Part shown: positions 52,478 to 61,724 of the stretch, piece after piece
Numbering within the stretch: position 1 is the stretch's first letter
Layout: each line of letters starts with the position of its first letter
Assembly: GCF_018918155.1 (NCBI RefSeq)
Contig: NZ_JAHLPY010000003.1
Coordinates: 1 to 64,000 of the forward strand
Length of the DNA: 64,000 nucleotides
Reading direction: 5' to 3'
Source: Anaerostipes sp. MSJ-23
Lineage (GTDB): Bacteria > Bacillota > Clostridia > Lachnospirales > Lachnospiraceae
Position numbers and translations under genes: made by a program
Notes under the pieces: generated by a model
What the model saw: only the letters and a program-made list of their open reading frames with translations
What the model was told of the DNA's origin: nothing
Databases searched by the model: none

Positions 52478-52879
52478 ATGTTAAAATCAATGAAGAAGAA
52501 AGTGATGGTAGTAGCAATGATGTTCGTTATGGCATCTGGATTCTTATTCACAGGATCGACTTCAGCAAAAGCAAAATCAAGTAGTGTGAAATACTTAGGA
52601 AAATATAAATTAACAGCATATTGCGGATGCAAAAGCTGCAGCGGAAAATGGGGAACTCGTACAGCATCTGGAAGACAGGCAAAACAGGGAAGAACAATTG
52701 CTGTTGATAGAAGAGATATCAAATTAGGAAGTAAGATTAGAATTCAGGGAAAAACTTACGTGGCAGAAGATGTCGGAGGTGGAGTAAAAGGAAAACATAT
52801 TGATGTATTCTTTAGCTCTCATAGCCAGACAATGAAATTTGGTAAGAAGACAGGCGTTAAAGTCTATAAAGTAAATTAG
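52478..52879 (+). CDS. Secreted 3D-domain protein
   Basis: A 133-residue exported protein. A signal peptide (about 1-31, ending GSTSAKA) is followed by a 3D domain with TAYCGCKSCSGKWGTRTASG, TIAVDRRDIKLGSKI, and the aspartates in AEDVGGGVKGKHIDVFF. The domain resembles the MltA and Rpf/YabE muralytic folds and may cleave peptidoglycan. The two Cys pairs could form a disulfide. It is a single-gene unit with its own palindrome-bearing promoter. Confidence 0.9.
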   Translation: MLKSMKKKVMVVAMMFVMASGFLFTGSTSAKAKSSSVKYLGKYKLTAYCGCKSCSGKWGTRTASGRQAKQGRTIAVDRRDIKLGSKIRIQGKTYVAEDVGGGVKGKHIDVFFSSHSQTMKFGKKTGVKVYKVN

Positions 52880-52892
52880 AAATCCTAGATAC

Positions 52893-52930
52893 AAAAAAGA
52901 TCCTACGGAAAATCCGTAGGATCTTTTTTT
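52893..52930. terminator. Bidirectional terminator
   Basis: A near-perfect stem (AAAAAAGATCCTACGGA with TCCGTAGGATCTTTTTTT) has T runs on both strands and is shared by convergent genes. Confidence 0.92.
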
Positions 52931-52932
52931 CT

Positions 52933-53850
52933 TTAAAAATCTTCTGGGTAAATTCCCTGATCTTTCAGAGTCTGTAGAGCATCCATAACATTCTGTTTAT
53001 CTTCAGAATATGTAACACCATACCATTGGTCTTTGGATACAAGAACATCCATAGAAGCTTTGCCCTGATGTAAAAGGTTGCTTGCTAAACTTGGAATAAA
53101 ATATTCACCTTTCATTGGATTTTCAATCAGTGCTTTATCGAGAAAAGCAGGAAATCCTTTTTCAAGTTCATCCATGATCATTGGCTGGAATCCAAAGAAA
53201 TTCATAGATACAAGTTTATCAAATGGAAGGGAAGTCCATGTGGCGCCATCATCTTCTGTATATTCTGCATGATCTTCACGTTTTTCGATATGCGTACGTT
53301 CTGTGATAGATAAGAGCTGATGGTTTTCATCAACCTCACAGATACCTCTGGAAACATACCCATTGTCTGTAACTGTATTTCCAAGATGATATCCCACCAT
53401 AGCAAAAGCAGCTTTCCCGTTTTTATTTTCATGATTCATCAGAAAATCAGCCATAATCTTATAACCGTTTACGCCGTAATAATCATCTGCATTAATTACA
53501 GCAAAAGGTTCATTGATGAAAGGCTTTGCACATAGAACAGCATGAGCTGTTCCCCAAGGTTTAATACGACCTTCTGGTAATTTGTATCCTTCTGGAAGAG
53601 AATCCACTTCTTGATAGGCATAGCATACTTCCATATCATCTGGAACACGTGCACCAACAGTTTCTTTAAAATCCTTTTCGATTGCTTTCTTTATAACAAA
53701 AACAACTTTTCCAAAACCTGCGCGTTTTGCGTCATAGATAGAAAAGTCAATAATTGCATGTCCTTGAGGATCCATAGGATCCATCTGTTTTAAACCACCG
53801 TAACGGCTTCCCATACCGGCAGCAAGAATTACCAAAGTTGGTTTCTTCAT
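52933..53850 (-). CDS. NDP-sugar pyrophosphorylase-type nucleotidyltransferase
   Basis: A 305-residue cytoplasmic enzyme with the nucleotide-binding start LVILAAGMGSRYGGLKQMDP and the acidic metal site in AVINADDYYGVNGY. The central region GRIKPWGTAHAVLCAKP contacts substrate. It should join a sugar-1-phosphate to a nucleoside triphosphate. The exact sugar and base are uncertain. Similar proteins lie in Lachnospiraceae beside sugar kinases, but no such gene is next to it here. Confidence 0.82.
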   Translation of the reverse strand: MKKPTLVILAAGMGSRYGGLKQMDPMDPQGHAIIDFSIYDAKRAGFGKVVFVIKKAIEKDFKETVGARVPDDMEVCYAYQEVDSLPEGYKLPEGRIKPWGTAHAVLCAKPFINEPFAVINADDYYGVNGYKIMADFLMNHENKNGKAAFAMVGYHLGNTVTDNGYVSRGICEVDENHQLLSITERTHIEKREDHAEYTEDDGATWTSLPFDKLVSMNFFGFQPMIMDELEKGFPAFLDKALIENPMKGEYFIPSLASNLLHQGKASMDVLVSKDQWYGVTYSEDKQNVMDALQTLKDQGIYPEDF

Positions 53851-54324
53851 AAATAATATCCCTCCTAATTATTAAACTAAAACAAGTATATCGCATCTGA
53901 AAAAGGAAAGAAAGAGATTTCACTTTTAGAATGAGAATTTTCGGTTCCTTATATCCGGGTGGTTTGCGAAAATGATATAATAAAATAAAAAAGAACAGGG
54001 AGGGAAAGGTTGAAAAAGAATAGTAGAGGATATCCATTCCATTAAGGACATCACAAAAAGACCATCATATGGTGGTCATTTAAAATTGAATATGTAGCAA
54101 AGTTAAGGTTTATTCAGCAGCTGACTTGATTTTATAACCTTGAAACTGTGCCATTAAGATTGCCTGTTCAATTGTAATCTCACGATTGACAGGGAGAACC
54201 TTTCCGTGATTTGTAGTGTACTGAATATCCCTATGGAAACGATTATAAAAAGAAAGCTGCAACAAGCCAACGTTTTTTCATGACGTTTTGTGCCTTGAGC
54301 AGCGCGAAAGGAATGGATATAAAA
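53851..54324. other. Rearranged intergenic region with a gene-start stub and a coding remnant
   Basis: An extended -10 (TGATATAAT, about 53972) is followed by a strong GGGAGGG and a TTG-started reading of only ten codons, which looks like a promoter plus a gene cut off after about 30 bases. To its right, the minus strand from about 54260 to the stop at 54110 reads as a protein C-terminus (FHRDIQYTTNHGKVLPVN, then ITIEQAILMAQFQGYKIKSA) that I cannot assign. A weak minus-strand hairpin with T run (54056-54077) would end it. The stretch looks like a junction left by deletion or insertion. Confidence 0.5.
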
Positions 54325-56094
54325 ATGAGAAAAAAAATAATCAGCGTTGTGCTTTGCACCGTGATGACGGCAGCACTTGCATTGACTGGCTGTGGAAAGA
54401 GCAGCGACAGTTCATCAACTTCTTCAGGAAGCAAAGATGGCAAATACAAAGATGAAATTACGATCGATGTATTTGATGCCATGGCAAACTATCAGGGAAT
54501 CCAGTCTGGATGGTTTGCAAAAGTTGTAAAAGATAAATTTAACATGAAGTTAAATATCATCGCACCAAACGTTGCGGGTGGTGGAGATACTTTATTCCAG
54601 ACACGTTCTACAGCAGGAAACCTTGGTGACCTTGTTATTATTGGAACAGAAAATGGAAAATTAAAAGACATAGTCAAAGCTGGACTTTTGGCAGATATGA
54701 CAGATCTGTTAAAAGGTAAAGACGTAATGAAAAACTATAAAACAGCGATTACAAATACAAATAAGCTGACAGGACAGAAAGGAATTTATGCACTGCCAAG
54801 TGAAATTTCTAATCAGTCACCAAACGTATCAGCAGATGGTATTGAACGGCTTGTTGCAAACTATGTAAGATGGGATGCTTACAAAAAAGCAGGATATCCA
54901 ACCATCAACACACTGGATGATATGATTCCTGTTCTTAAGAAAATGCAGCAAAATACACCAAAGAGTGATTCAGGTAAGAAAACTTATGCAATCTCATTAT
55001 TCAAAGATTGGGATGGTGAGACTATGATGGCAGCTTCTAACTATGCTTCTTTATATGGATATAAAAACACAGGTTTTGTATTTTCAAAAGCAGATGGAAG
55101 CGAAAATCAGGATGCAATCGACAGCAACGGAATTTATGTAAAATCACTGAAATTCTTATTTAAGGCTAATCAGGCAGGACTGATTGATCCTGAATCAACA
55201 ACTCAGAACTATGATATGTTATCTGACAAATATAGAGACGGACAGATTTTAACATCTCTCTGGTCTTATCAGGGATCTTCTCTCTACAATACAACAGATA
55301 ACAAAAAAGCAGGCAAAGGATTTATGCCAGCAAAAATTAAAGATAGTTCACCATATACATCTGGATGTTACTCAGAAGGTAACTCAAAAACAATCATCGC
55401 AATCGGAAGTAAAGCAAAAGATCCTCAGAGACTGGCTGACTTCATCGACTGGATGTACTCACCAGAAGGTATGGAATGTGTAGGACAGGCAAATGGTGCA
55501 GCAGGACCAGAAGGACTGACATGGGAAAAGAAAAACGGAAAAGCCGTTTACACAGCATTTGGTGATAAAGCACTTCCAAGTAATAGCGTTAAAGTATCAA
55601 GCAAATGGGGTGGCGGATCATGGAAAGATGGAATCTGTACTCTAAACTTCAAACCATTATGCTTAACAGATACAGATCCTAACACAGGAGAACCTTACAT
55701 GGCTACTATGTGGGATTACGCATTAAAGAAAAACAATACAACACTTGATAAAGATTGGCAAAGCAAATCAGGCGGAGCAAAAACAACGATTGAATACTTA
55801 AAGAAAAACAATCAGTTATCCGTTGGAACAGGAACATCTTATGTACAGCCAGAAGAAAGCTCTGATATTTCTACTCTGAGAAATCAGTGTAAATCAACAA
55901 TCGTAGACAGCTCATGGAAGATGATTTTTGCGAAGAACGAAGCAGAATTCAACAGCATCTTAAAGAACATGCAGAAGACAGTAAAAGGTCTTGGATATGA
56001 AAAAGTTCTGAAAGTTGATATGAAGAATGCAAAAGATAAAGCAGCATCTGTAAAACAGGTAGTAAAAGACTACAACGCAAAACAAAATAAATAA
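54325..56094 (+). CDS. Extracellular solute-binding lipoprotein of an ABC sugar transporter
   Basis: A 589-residue lipoprotein (lipobox ALTGC, then a Ser-rich linker) of the family 1, LplA-like group of solute-binding proteins that serve complex oligosaccharide importers. The length, the central YAISLFKDWDGETMMAASNY and the conserved DFIDWMYSPEGMECVG region near residue 380 fit. Two starts are possible, 54313 and 54325; the only visible site (AAAGGA, about 54306) is awkwardly spaced for both. The reading frame is intact, but the expected two permease genes are missing on both sides, so it can act only with distant partners. GH42 follows 82 bases later. Confidence 0.85.
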   Translation: MRKKIISVVLCTVMTAALALTGCGKSSDSSSTSSGSKDGKYKDEITIDVFDAMANYQGIQSGWFAKVVKDKFNMKLNIIAPNVAGGGDTLFQTRSTAGNLGDLVIIGTENGKLKDIVKAGLLADMTDLLKGKDVMKNYKTAITNTNKLTGQKGIYALPSEISNQSPNVSADGIERLVANYVRWDAYKKAGYPTINTLDDMIPVLKKMQQNTPKSDSGKKTYAISLFKDWDGETMMAASNYASLYGYKNTGFVFSKADGSENQDAIDSNGIYVKSLKFLFKANQAGLIDPESTTQNYDMLSDKYRDGQILTSLWSYQGSSLYNTTDNKKAGKGFMPAKIKDSSPYTSGCYSEGNSKTIIAIGSKAKDPQRLADFIDWMYSPEGMECVGQANGAAGPEGLTWEKKNGKAVYTAFGDKALPSNSVKVSSKWGGGSWKDGICTLNFKPLCLTDTDPNTGEPYMATMWDYALKKNNTTLDKDWQSKSGGAKTTIEYLKKNNQLSVGTGTSYVQPEESSDISTLRNQCKSTIVDSSWKMIFAKNEAEFNSILKNMQKTVKGLGYEKVLKVDMKNAKDKAASVKQVVKDYNAKQNK

Positions 56095-56176
56095 GAGCCA
56101 GAGAAAAGAAAGCGGAATCGGTGAGAGCTGGTTTCGCTTCTTTTCAACTTAAGGAAGAATAACAGGAGGATATAAC

Positions 56177-57556
56177 ATGGCTTACGGAAAGAACATTCGA
56201 AATATTTTGTATGGTGGAGATTATAATCCGGAACAGTGGCCGGAAGAAGTATGGCAGGAAGATATGAGAATGATGAAAAAGGCTCATGTCAATATTGTTA
56301 CACTCAATGTCTTCAGCTGGGCAACGTTGCAACCATCCGAAGACACTTATGATTTTTCAAAACTGGATAAGATTATGGACTATGCAAGAGAAAATGGTCT
56401 GAAAGTCTGCCTGGCTACATCGACAGGAGCGCATCCTGCATGGATGGCACATCGTCACCCAGATATTTTAAGAACAGAATTTAATGGAACAAAAAGAAAA
56501 TTTGGGGGAAGACATAATTCTTGTCCAAACAGCACAACCTATCGCTATTATGCACAGAAATTAGCATCCAAACTTGCCAAACGTTATAAAGACTATGATA
56601 ATATTGTAGCATGACATATTTCAAATGAATTTGGCGGAGAATGTTACTGTGAAAATTGCGAAAGAGCGTTCCGAGAATTACAGGAACTAGGAGAAGAATT
56701 AGAAGTATTAGGAGATGCATTCTTAGAAGGAAGAACTCCATCAAAAGTGGCAGTTGTCGTTGATTGGGACAACTGGTGGGCATTGGAGAACTCAGCAGGA
56801 CCAAGCATTTATATGAAATATCTTGATGCCTTGAGAGATTTTTATGGAGCAGCTTTCCATCAGAATGTTCCAGTAGATTTAATCAGTGTAGAAGATGATC
56901 TTGATCCTTATCAGGTTGTTATTGCACCATTGCTTTATATGACCAAAGGAACTTAGGATGAAAAAATCCGAGCATTTGTACAAAATGGAGGAACATTTAT
57001 CACAAGTTATTTTAGTGGAATTGTTGATGAATATGATCTTGTTATCCTTGGAGGATATCCAGGACGATTAAGAGATATTCTTGGAATTTGGGTAGAAGAA
57101 AACGATGCACTTCCAGAAGGAGAAAGCAATTCTTTCTATTACAAAGGAGAAAAATATCCAGCAGAAATTCTTTGCGATCTGATGCACCTGGAAGGAGCAA
57201 ATGAGATAAGTACTTATGAAGAAGATTTCTATCAGGGAACACCAGTTATCACAAAAAATGCATTTGGTAAAGGAAACGCATATTATGTTGGAACAAGATC
57301 AAATCATGAATTTTATGATATCTTTTTAAAAGACGTCTTTGAAGAAGCGGGAATCAAACCGGTTATGAAAACACCAGAAGGAGTCGAAGCATCTGTAAGA
57401 AGAAATCAAAAAGGAGAAGTTCTATTCCTTTTAAATCACAGTGGAGAAGAAAAGAAGGTTCTTTTGGAAGAAGATTATTTAGACCTTCTTGGCAAAGATA
57501 GACTCCATAAAGGAGATTTCGTTACCCTTACGAAAAATGATGTAAAACTTTTATGA
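56177..57556 (+). pseudogene. GH42 beta-galactosidase, two nonsense codons and a large deletion
   Basis: All parts are in one frame. The N-terminus is typical GH42 (NILYGGDYNPEQWPEEVW; NVFSWATLQPSEDTYDF) up to NIVA, where the expected Trp codon is TGA (56612-56614); the reading resumes as HISNEFGGECYCENCE with the acid/base Glu. Shortly after, at FRELQ, it jumps to GRTPSKVAVVVDWDNWWALE. About 200 residues of the catalytic barrel, including the nucleophile Glu, are missing. A second stop, TAG at 54-56 of 56954-56956, replaces a probable Tyr after MTKGT. The trimerisation and C-terminal parts follow to 57556. The remaining coding length of about 460 codons compares with about 680 in the family. 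It cannot be active. Confidence 0.92.
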
Positions 57557-57607
57557 AAAAATATTGCTGAAAAATAAGAGTGAAATAAGAAAATAGTGTT
57601 ATAAATT

Positions 57608-57655
57608 AGTGGCTAAACTCGCATAAAAGACTATGGGGTTTAGCCACTTTTTTTT
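57608..57655 (+). terminator. Terminator after the GH42 remnant
   Basis: AGTGGCTAAAC pairs with GTTTAGCCACT, followed by T9. The T run touches the stop codon of the convergent lipoprotein gene. Confidence 0.87.
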
Positions 57656-58230
57656 TAATTTACAATATTTTTTTCTAAATAATCAAGAAGTTTTTTTGAA
57701 GTTCCAAGTGTTCGTAATGTACATTCTACATTTGGAAGAGGTGCAAAGTATTGAGATTCTTTGCCATCAAGAGGATAAAACCAAGATTGGTAATTGACAA
57801 TGATTCTCTTCGCATCGTCACAGAGAGTTTCTGATGATGATGTAAATTTAATTTCCAGAGCTTTTCTGTTCTTTTTGAAATTAGAAATTTTATTTTTAAG
57901 TATATTCTTATCTAAAGCTAGTTCTGTTGTATTAACGTAACGTTTCTTTGCCAGTAAAAGTATTTCTTTTCCCTCTTTAGATTTTGGAGAAATTTTATAT
58001 GTTTTACCGTTGCGGTAATAAATGATTTGTTTTACTTTTCCTGTAAAGTAATTTGCATTTGCATATTCTACAGGATCTTCATCATCTATTTCAGCAATAT
58101 TTTTCTCCTTTTTTATGGTTGTTTTTGTGTTAGCTTTCGTACTTTTTGAGGAATCTTTTTTGTCATTTGAACACCCAGCCAAAGAAAATATCATGATCGA
58201 GAGAGAGACAATAAAAATTAGTTTTTTCAT
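57655..58230 (-). CDS. Unrecognised lipoprotein
   Basis: A 191-residue protein with a clear lipoprotein signal (lipobox SLAGC, Cys about 20), a Lys/Ser/Thr linker (about 22-45) and a charged C-terminal domain with Lys-rich strands (GKVKQIIYYRNGKTYKISP) and a pair of cysteines in the last third. No known domain is visible. The frame is intact although its neighbours are decayed. It starts behind AAAAGGAGG on the minus strand. Confidence 0.7.
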   Translation of the reverse strand: MKKLIFIVSLSIMIFSLAGCSNDKKDSSKSTKANTKTTIKKEKNIAEIDDEDPVEYANANYFTGKVKQIIYYRNGKTYKISPKSKEGKEILLLAKKRYVNTTELALDKNILKNKISNFKKNRKALEIKFTSSSETLCDDAKRIIVNYQSWFYPLDGKESQYFAPLPNVECTLRTLGTSKKLLDYLEKNIVN

Positions 58231-58800
58231 AAAAATACCTCCTTTTTTAATAGATAAAACATATTTTTAGCAGAATTGTGAAAATAATTTGTGAGCTACT
58301 CCTCTCATGCGGTACAGTCGTTCCTATAAAAGTGGCTTTTAATAATTATTTCTGGACAGGAAATCTGGCTTATTGATCATGGCATGTTCACTGATGCGTG
58401 TGCCAGAAAGACGTGCAGTCTTATTATCAATACCATATGTTGGAATAGGATCTCCTTCTGCTTTTATGGACGTGGATGAATGCGTCTTGGCGGAAACAAG
58501 ATCTATTTTTTTCTTGATTCCTTATAAATTGTTTGATAACTTTCCGATTTTTATTGACAGATGAGATAAAATATTTGTCTGACCAGAAATAAAGTTTCCA
58601 GTAATATTTTTTTAGAATGTCTGACCGTATCGTTTTCTGGCTCTTCTGGCAGTTTGTGTCTTTCAGACATTAGCAAGTTCTGCTGGGAATGTCATTGTAT
58701 CTTCTTTCTTTCACATTGTGTTGCATACTTTACAAATAAATATATATAATTATATTATAAAAATATGATGTTGTCAAGATATCAGAAAGGATACAACCAT
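58231..58800. other. Gap with possible tnpA remnant (minus strand)
   Basis: No intact gene. On the minus strand, broken frames between about 58630 and 58370 read YYWKLYFWSDKYFISSVN and then, one frame over, IDNKTARLSGTRISEH. The first piece vaguely recalls the W-x-P-Y-F-W region of IS200-type TnpA, which would be divergent from the tnpB remnant at its right, as in IS605. This is tentative. An AT-rich stretch (58735-58770) separates them. Confidence 0.3.
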
Positions 58801-59436
58801 ATGGCATATGCAGTAATACAACGGATCACCTCATTCAATGATATCATCTATGGATATTGCAACAACTTCTGCCAGAAAGCGATGTTGTGATACAATGTTG
58901 CTTTTTTCCGCGTTTGTAATACCTTCACAGGATATGAAAAAGAGTATCGAATAAGTAATGAAGTTGAAGTCTTTAATGAGATCGTTGCGTTGCAGAATGT
59001 TTATCTAAGTATACACATTTGGAAAGTGATCCCATATTGTCATATGGAAAAACCAATGCGTGTTGCGAAAAAAAACGGATTTCTTTTCCGGACTTCTCAA
59101 GCAGATGGCCCAATCGATGGTAAGACAGGCGACCAAAGATTTCAGAAACTGGCTGGCTTCTTTAAAGAAATATAAGAAGCATCCAGAAGAGCTCTTGGGC
59201 AAGCCGAAGATGCCACATGATAAAAACTAGATCTTACAACGGCAACGATCATGAAGCAGGATGCAGTTTTATATCTGAAAGAGAATGAAGTGTCTTTGAA
59301 ACTGTCGATCACAAAGCAACGTAACGTCTGTATTTTTTCAATATCTACGAGGATGCTTTCTTAAAAGAAGTGGAGATCAAGACTTATCATGGAGGATTCC
59401 TGCTCTGCCTGACATTTGAAGAATCGGGGCTTTGTT
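58801..59436 (+). pseudogene. Eroded IS200/IS605-family TnpB (OrfB) remnant
   Basis: The start MAYAVIQRITSFNDIIYGYC resembles IS605-type OrfB, broken by TGA at 58888. Then YNVAFFRVCNTFTGYEKEYR continues in frame. After about 59090 the matching frame changes (LLKQMAQSMVRQATKDFRNW and SLKKYKKHPEELLGKPKMPH), then changes again (TATIMKQDAVLYLKENEV; later EDAFLKEVEIKTYHGGFLLC). At least one nonsense codon and two or three frameshifts are needed. The catalytic RuvC-like C-terminal half is not visible, so this is only the N-terminal part of an ancient insertion. Confidence 0.7.
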
Positions 59437-59593
59437 GATTTTTGTATCGAATATCAGGCAAGAACACTCCTTTTTGGCGTGAACCGGTTATGGAATCAGC
59501 AATCGAACACTGGGATTGCAAACAATCAGAAGTTCTTGTCCATGCCGATTGCCTTTTTTCGAAAGATAATCACGTATAATGATGTTCCAACCT

Positions 59594-59926
59594 ATGGCGT
59601 TTCGCAATAATTTTGTAGCAGGTATCACTGAGTTGTTGATTCTATCATTTTTACGAAAAGAAGATAATTATATTTATGAAATTTCGAAATCGATTCAGAT
59701 GTTTTCTCAAGGAAGACTTTCGATTTCTCAGAATACCTTATATTCTGCTACTTATAAGCTGGAAAATGAAGGGTATATTAGTGAGTATTCAAAGAAAGTT
59801 GGACGAAAGAGAGTCCGGGTTTATTATAAACTTGAACCTTCAGGGGAAGAATATCTAAATAGAATTCGGGAAAACTATGAGGATGTTTTCCATGGGACAG
59901 AAAATATTCTAAAAGAGTTAGATTAA
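59594..59926 (+). CDS. PadR-family transcriptional regulator
   Basis: A 110-residue regulator from MAFRNNFVAGITELLILSFL. The winged helix has YIYEISKSIQMFSQGRLSIS, SQNTLYSATYKLENEGYI and RVYYKLEPSGEEYL, clear PadR features. An in-frame ATG at 59579 is possible, but neither start has a good ribosome-binding site, because the upstream DNA is remnant sequence. The coding frame is intact, yet expression may be lost. Usually PadR genes precede a membrane or transporter gene; none follows here. Confidence 0.8.
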   Translation: MAFRNNFVAGITELLILSFLRKEDNYIYEISKSIQMFSQGRLSISQNTLYSATYKLENEGYISEYSKKVGRKRVRVYYKLEPSGEEYLNRIRENYEDVFHGTENILKELD

Positions 59927-59976
59927 AAAAAGAGGAAGCGAACGTTGAGAGATACGTTTAGCTTCCTCTTTGTTTA
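59926..59976. terminator. Bidirectional terminator between padR and the AraC remnant
   Basis: AAAGAGGAAGC and AACGT pair with ACGTT and AGCTTCCTCTTT, with flanking A and T runs. Confidence 0.85.
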
Positions 59977-60003
59977 AATCTAAAGAAATTGTAACGATAT
60001 ATT

Positions 60004-61418
60004 TCACGCTAAATCGGAATTTTTTGATTTTCTATATTCCGCAGGGCTGATTCCAACATATTTTTTAAATTTTTTATGGAAATAGTCTACGTTAGAGTAG
60101 CCGACCATCTGAGCAATTTCATAAACTTTATATTCTTCTTCTTTTAAGAGCTGTTTTGAGTTTGCAATTCGAATTTCATCAATATAGGAGTTAAAGCTTT
60201 TTCCGGTTGATTTATGAAAAACTTTTCCAAGGTAAGAGCTGTTATAACCGAACAATTCCGCGATGGTTCCAAGCTTTAGTGTTTTGTTATAGTTATGTTC
60301 AATGTATTGTAGAATATCATCCATGATATTTTCACGGCTTGGAGAGGCAATAGCAGTAATGCATGCTTCGAATTGTACCGTAAACATTTGGATGATTTCA
60401 TAAAGATAAAATTTTTCTTCTACCTCACTTAATATGGTCAGGTTGCTTGCAAATGGAATATCGAGTCCGCCGTATGTATGTAACAGGATGCTTTTTACAT
60501 GAATCAGAATATCTGCAAGGAAATGTTTGATCGTGGATGGTTCCAGATGGCTTTTGTACAGATCGTGTTCCATGTTCTCCATAACGCCAAGAAGCATATG
60601 ACGGTTTCCGGATTGAATAAAGTTTGCAATGGGCTCTGCATAAATATCTTCGGGTTGTTGATCCGGTTCAATGTCTGTAATTTGATGGGAAATTTCTTCA
60701 TACCCAAGAGTGTGCTGATTATAATGGCAGAAAAAACGTCGTTTCATCAAACAATTGGCATCTTCATAGGACAGATGAATATCTTCAACAGAGTAGACAG
60801 GTCGTCCGTAGGTGAAGAAAAGGCTGTCAAGCGGCGATCCGGTTTTTCAGATGATTGTTACTGACGGTTGTGTTTAAAATAGCGTAGCTTTTGATCGAAG
60901 GAAGAAAGATTTTTTCATAAAAACATAATTCCATAGAGGAATTTCCAAAAGAATCTGTTTTTTTATGAGAAGACCAGAATGGCGTGGAGGTTTGTTTAAA
61001 ATGTTGAAACCACTCCGTATTCTTCATTTCTTTGTTGATCGGTGTAACATAATCTGTTTTTGTGATTGTCGGATTCAAACTATAAATATGGATATTTTGA
61101 ATCGATGGATCTTGTGAAATGACAGACGTTATTTTATCATAATTGGTTAACGCATTTAAGCTTTGATGCGCAGAGGTATACTTTTTGCTTAATAAACGTA
61201 TCAACTCTGGGTCTGAGGCGATGGAATCTGATTTATTATAAATATTGGATGTCATATCAAGTAAGAGAGATTTTACTCGAAGATTGAGAAAGACATTGGT
61301 TTTTATAATGTTGGAATAAAAGTGAACGTGTATTGTATACAAGATAAATTCCGATGATCATGACTGGAATAAAAATAGCAATGGCAAAGATACAAAATAA
61401 TTGACGTTTCACTTTCAT
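60004..61418 (-). pseudogene. AraC-family membrane sensor-regulator, two frameshifts
   Basis: Reading leftward, MKVKRQLFCIFAIAIF begins a membrane helix (about 5-28), then YNTRSLLFQHYKNQ. The frame is lost near 61285 and resumes as LRVKSLLLDMTSNIYNKSDS, an extracytoplasmic sensor region. A second frameshift near 60830 turns LDSLFFTYGRP into a stop (TGA). The rest is open and ends with an intact AraC helix-turn-helix domain (DDILQYIEHNYNKTLKLGTI; VGYSNVDYFHKKFKKYVGIS). The design matches YesN-like or LplR-like AraC proteins that control oligosaccharide loci. The 248-residue C-terminal piece might still be made, but signal sensing is lost. Confidence 0.85.
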
Positions 61419-61724
61419 AGTAGTCACCCGATTGGATAATTTCTTATATAACAAAATTTTTCACCTGTTTTATCCTTTTCTTTTTCTTCTTTATTATATA
61501 GTTTTTTGACACAAAGAAAAAGAAACATTGAGGGAAAAAATACATATTTTTTTTGACATATTTTACATGTAAAATCAGAGGTCTGAAATTCTTTTGGAAA
61601 AACTCTAATTATTTGTGTGTTTTATCTTAAATTTTGCTGGTATTCATTAAAAAAAAGCACCTTTATAATGGATGATAGAAAGAAATTAAAGGAAATGAAA
61701 TATGCTTTAGGAGGAATATGAAAA
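61419..61724. promoter_or_regulatory. Divergent region between AraC and GH31 remnants with a 16-bp palindrome
   Basis: ATTTTACATGTAAAAT at 61560-61575 is a perfect palindrome, preceded by TTGACA at 61553. A perfect TATAAT at 61664 with no good -35 is the likely GH31 -10 element, as expected for an activator-dependent promoter. AGGAGGA precedes the GH31 start. Confidence 0.6.

Noticed and set aside
56612-56956. Stop-codon read-through or recoding (TGA as Trp, TAG as Tyr or Gln) in the glycosidase genes
   Set aside because: The same locus also has frameshifts and a large deletion removing catalytic residues, and all other genes in the window use normal stops. Gene decay explains everything.
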